Shown: positions 14,830-15,629 of the stretch, in pieces
How positions within the stretch are numbered: the stretch's first letter is position 1
Layout of the letters: the number at the start of each line of letters is the position of its first letter
Source: Deltaproteobacteria bacterium
Lineage (GTDB): Bacteria > Desulfobacterota > DSM-4660 > Desulfatiglandales > HGW-15
NCBI GenBank assembly: GCA_030671095.1
Contig: DAOVAK010000016.1
Coordinates: forward strand, 1-15,629
DNA length: 15,629 nucleotides
Reading direction: 5' to 3'
Notes under the pieces: model-generated
Database searches by the model: none
What the model was told of the DNA's origin: nothing
Seen by the model: the letters and a program-made list of their open reading frames with translations, nothing else
Made by a program: the position numbers and the translations under genes

Positions 14830-15629
14830 CTATTTCTTTGGTGGATAAAACACCAGTTTTGCCAGTTCGTCGTCATAAATGTGACCTTTGGCATATTGGC
14901 GTCGTAGTTCAATAAAATCTACCACACTTGATCCGGTGATTTTCTGACTATTGAAGGCATTAAAGCCTAACCAGGCCTCTGCATTCATATTCCAAGCCAG
15001 GCCGTATATTCCCGAAATCTTATTGGCATCCCAGAAAAATCTTTTCTTGATTCTCATGGTTTCCACGGCTTTCATCAGACAGAGCGGCATCAGATTAGCC
15101 AGCGTCCAGACCATATGGTTTACATATCCATCAAACCGACTGAAATCGGTGGTGAGCGTTTTGAAATAGGCCTTGGCTTCAGCCGCCTCATCCCCTGTTT
15201 TGAATTCCCCATAGACAATCTGACCTTCCCTTGTATACGTATCTGTAATGACAAAAGGGTTTGGCACCCAGTTTCCATCCGCATCTTTTTTTATGGGAAC
15301 GGCCTTGGTTATCAGGCCCAGTCTCTCCATCTTATAGGCGCTCCACGGCTCATTGGATATACAGTTCCACATGGCCTGCTCCATGCTCAGATTCCAGTGC
15401 AGGAAATCCGTCGATCCACCATCCGGGACCGAACCATGGCGTGTGCCCGCCTGCCCGAGGTTGGCCGTATCAGCAGCCACAGTCAGGTCACAGGCCTGGC
15501 CGATCTCCTGCCCTCCGGCAATTCTCATTCCGTTACACCGGCATATCACCGGGGTCCGGCACTTGAGTATGGCATCCACCATCCCTGAAAATAGATCTAT
15601 ATAATCGGCATATTCCTTTGGTCTCTTGG
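14830..15629 (-). CDS. bamA: 6-oxocyclohex-1-ene-1-carbonyl-CoA hydrolase BamA (5' end outside window)
   Basis: BamA (Oah) is the crotonase-fold enzyme that opens the ring of the dearomatised benzoyl-CoA intermediate 6-oxocyclohex-1-ene-1-carbonyl-CoA by adding water, giving 3-hydroxypimelyl-CoA. The last 265 residues are visible. The frame stays open to the right edge, so the ATG at 15582 is internal and about 115 N-terminal residues are missing (family length is about 380). Diagnostic blocks are CRTPVICRCNGMRIAGGQE, ACDLTVAADTANLGQAGTRHG, PDGGSTDFLHW, and a C-terminal GLAWNMNAEAWLGFNAF. It is the first gene in the window in transcription order and lies 55 bases before the hydratase gene. 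BamA is widely used as a marker of anaerobic aromatic degradation, which fixes the theme of the cluster. No frame disruption is seen in the visible part. Confidence 0.93.
   Translation of the reverse strand, partial: KRPKEYADYIDLFSGMVDAILKCRTPVICRCNGMRIAGGQEIGQACDLTVAADTANLGQAGTRHGSVPDGGSTDFLHWNLSMEQAMWNCISNEPWSAYKMERLGLITKAVPIKKDADGNWVPNPFVITDTYTREGQIVYGEFKTGDEAAEAKAYFKTLTTDFSRFDGYVNHMVWTLANLMPLCLMKAVETMRIKKRFFWDANKISGIYGLAWNMNAEAWLGFNAFNSQKITGSSVVDFIELRRQYAKGHIYDDELAKLVFYPPKK

Noticed and set aside
1..15629. CRISPR array, tRNA, rRNA or insertion sequence
   Set aside because: I saw no regularly spaced repeats, cloverleaf-like segments, rRNA-like sequence or transposase-like coding region.

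Overview
The window reads as part of an anaerobic aromatic-compound catabolic cluster from a strictly anaerobic, probably Desulfobacterota-type sulfate reducer or syntroph. This is inferred from the gene set: BamA ring hydrolase, a 4-hydroxybenzoyl-CoA-reductase-like molybdenum subunit, CoA ligase, crotonase, thiolase, MaoC-type hydratase, a cytoplasmic reductive-dehalogenase-like protein and a Liv-type ABC importer. GC content looks moderate by eye. No taxonomic marker is present.

Layout. At 1-279 there is no convincing gene. At 280-558 (+) lies the first ~90 residues of a MoxR-type AAA ATPase, which stops before Walker B; I read it as a broken gene. All remaining genes are on the minus strand and read from right to left. 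They are: bamA (5' end beyond the window), an enoyl-CoA hydratase, a thiolase split by a one-base frameshift, a 64-residue zinc ribbon, a two-domain MaoC hydratase, a 60-residue remnant resembling an acyl-CoA synthetase N-terminus, an HcrA-like molybdenum subunit, a long-chain-type acyl-CoA ligase, a periplasmic binding protein, LivH, LivM, LivF, LivG, and a reductive-dehalogenase-like iron-sulfur protein.

Most gaps are under 60 bases. The HcrA-like gene and the ligase overlap by 4 bases (ATGA), and LivF/LivG are 1 base apart. Much of the series is therefore probably co-transcribed. A strong 14-bp stem-loop separates the binding-protein gene from livH. The longest gap within the series (107 bases, AT-rich) precedes the dehalogenase-like gene.

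Working model (inference): the ABC system imports an aromatic or carboxylic substrate and the ligase makes its CoA thioester. The molybdenum protein would remove a ring hydroxyl and the dehalogenase-like protein might remove a halogen. BamA opens the dearomatised ring hydrolytically, and the hydratases and thiolase carry the product through beta-oxidation. Parts that cannot be seen include the benzoyl-CoA reductase, the dienoyl-CoA hydratase and hydroxyacyl-CoA dehydrogenase of the upper pathway, and the two small subunits the molybdenum protein would normally need. There is no tRNA, rRNA, CRISPR array or recognisable transposase in the window.
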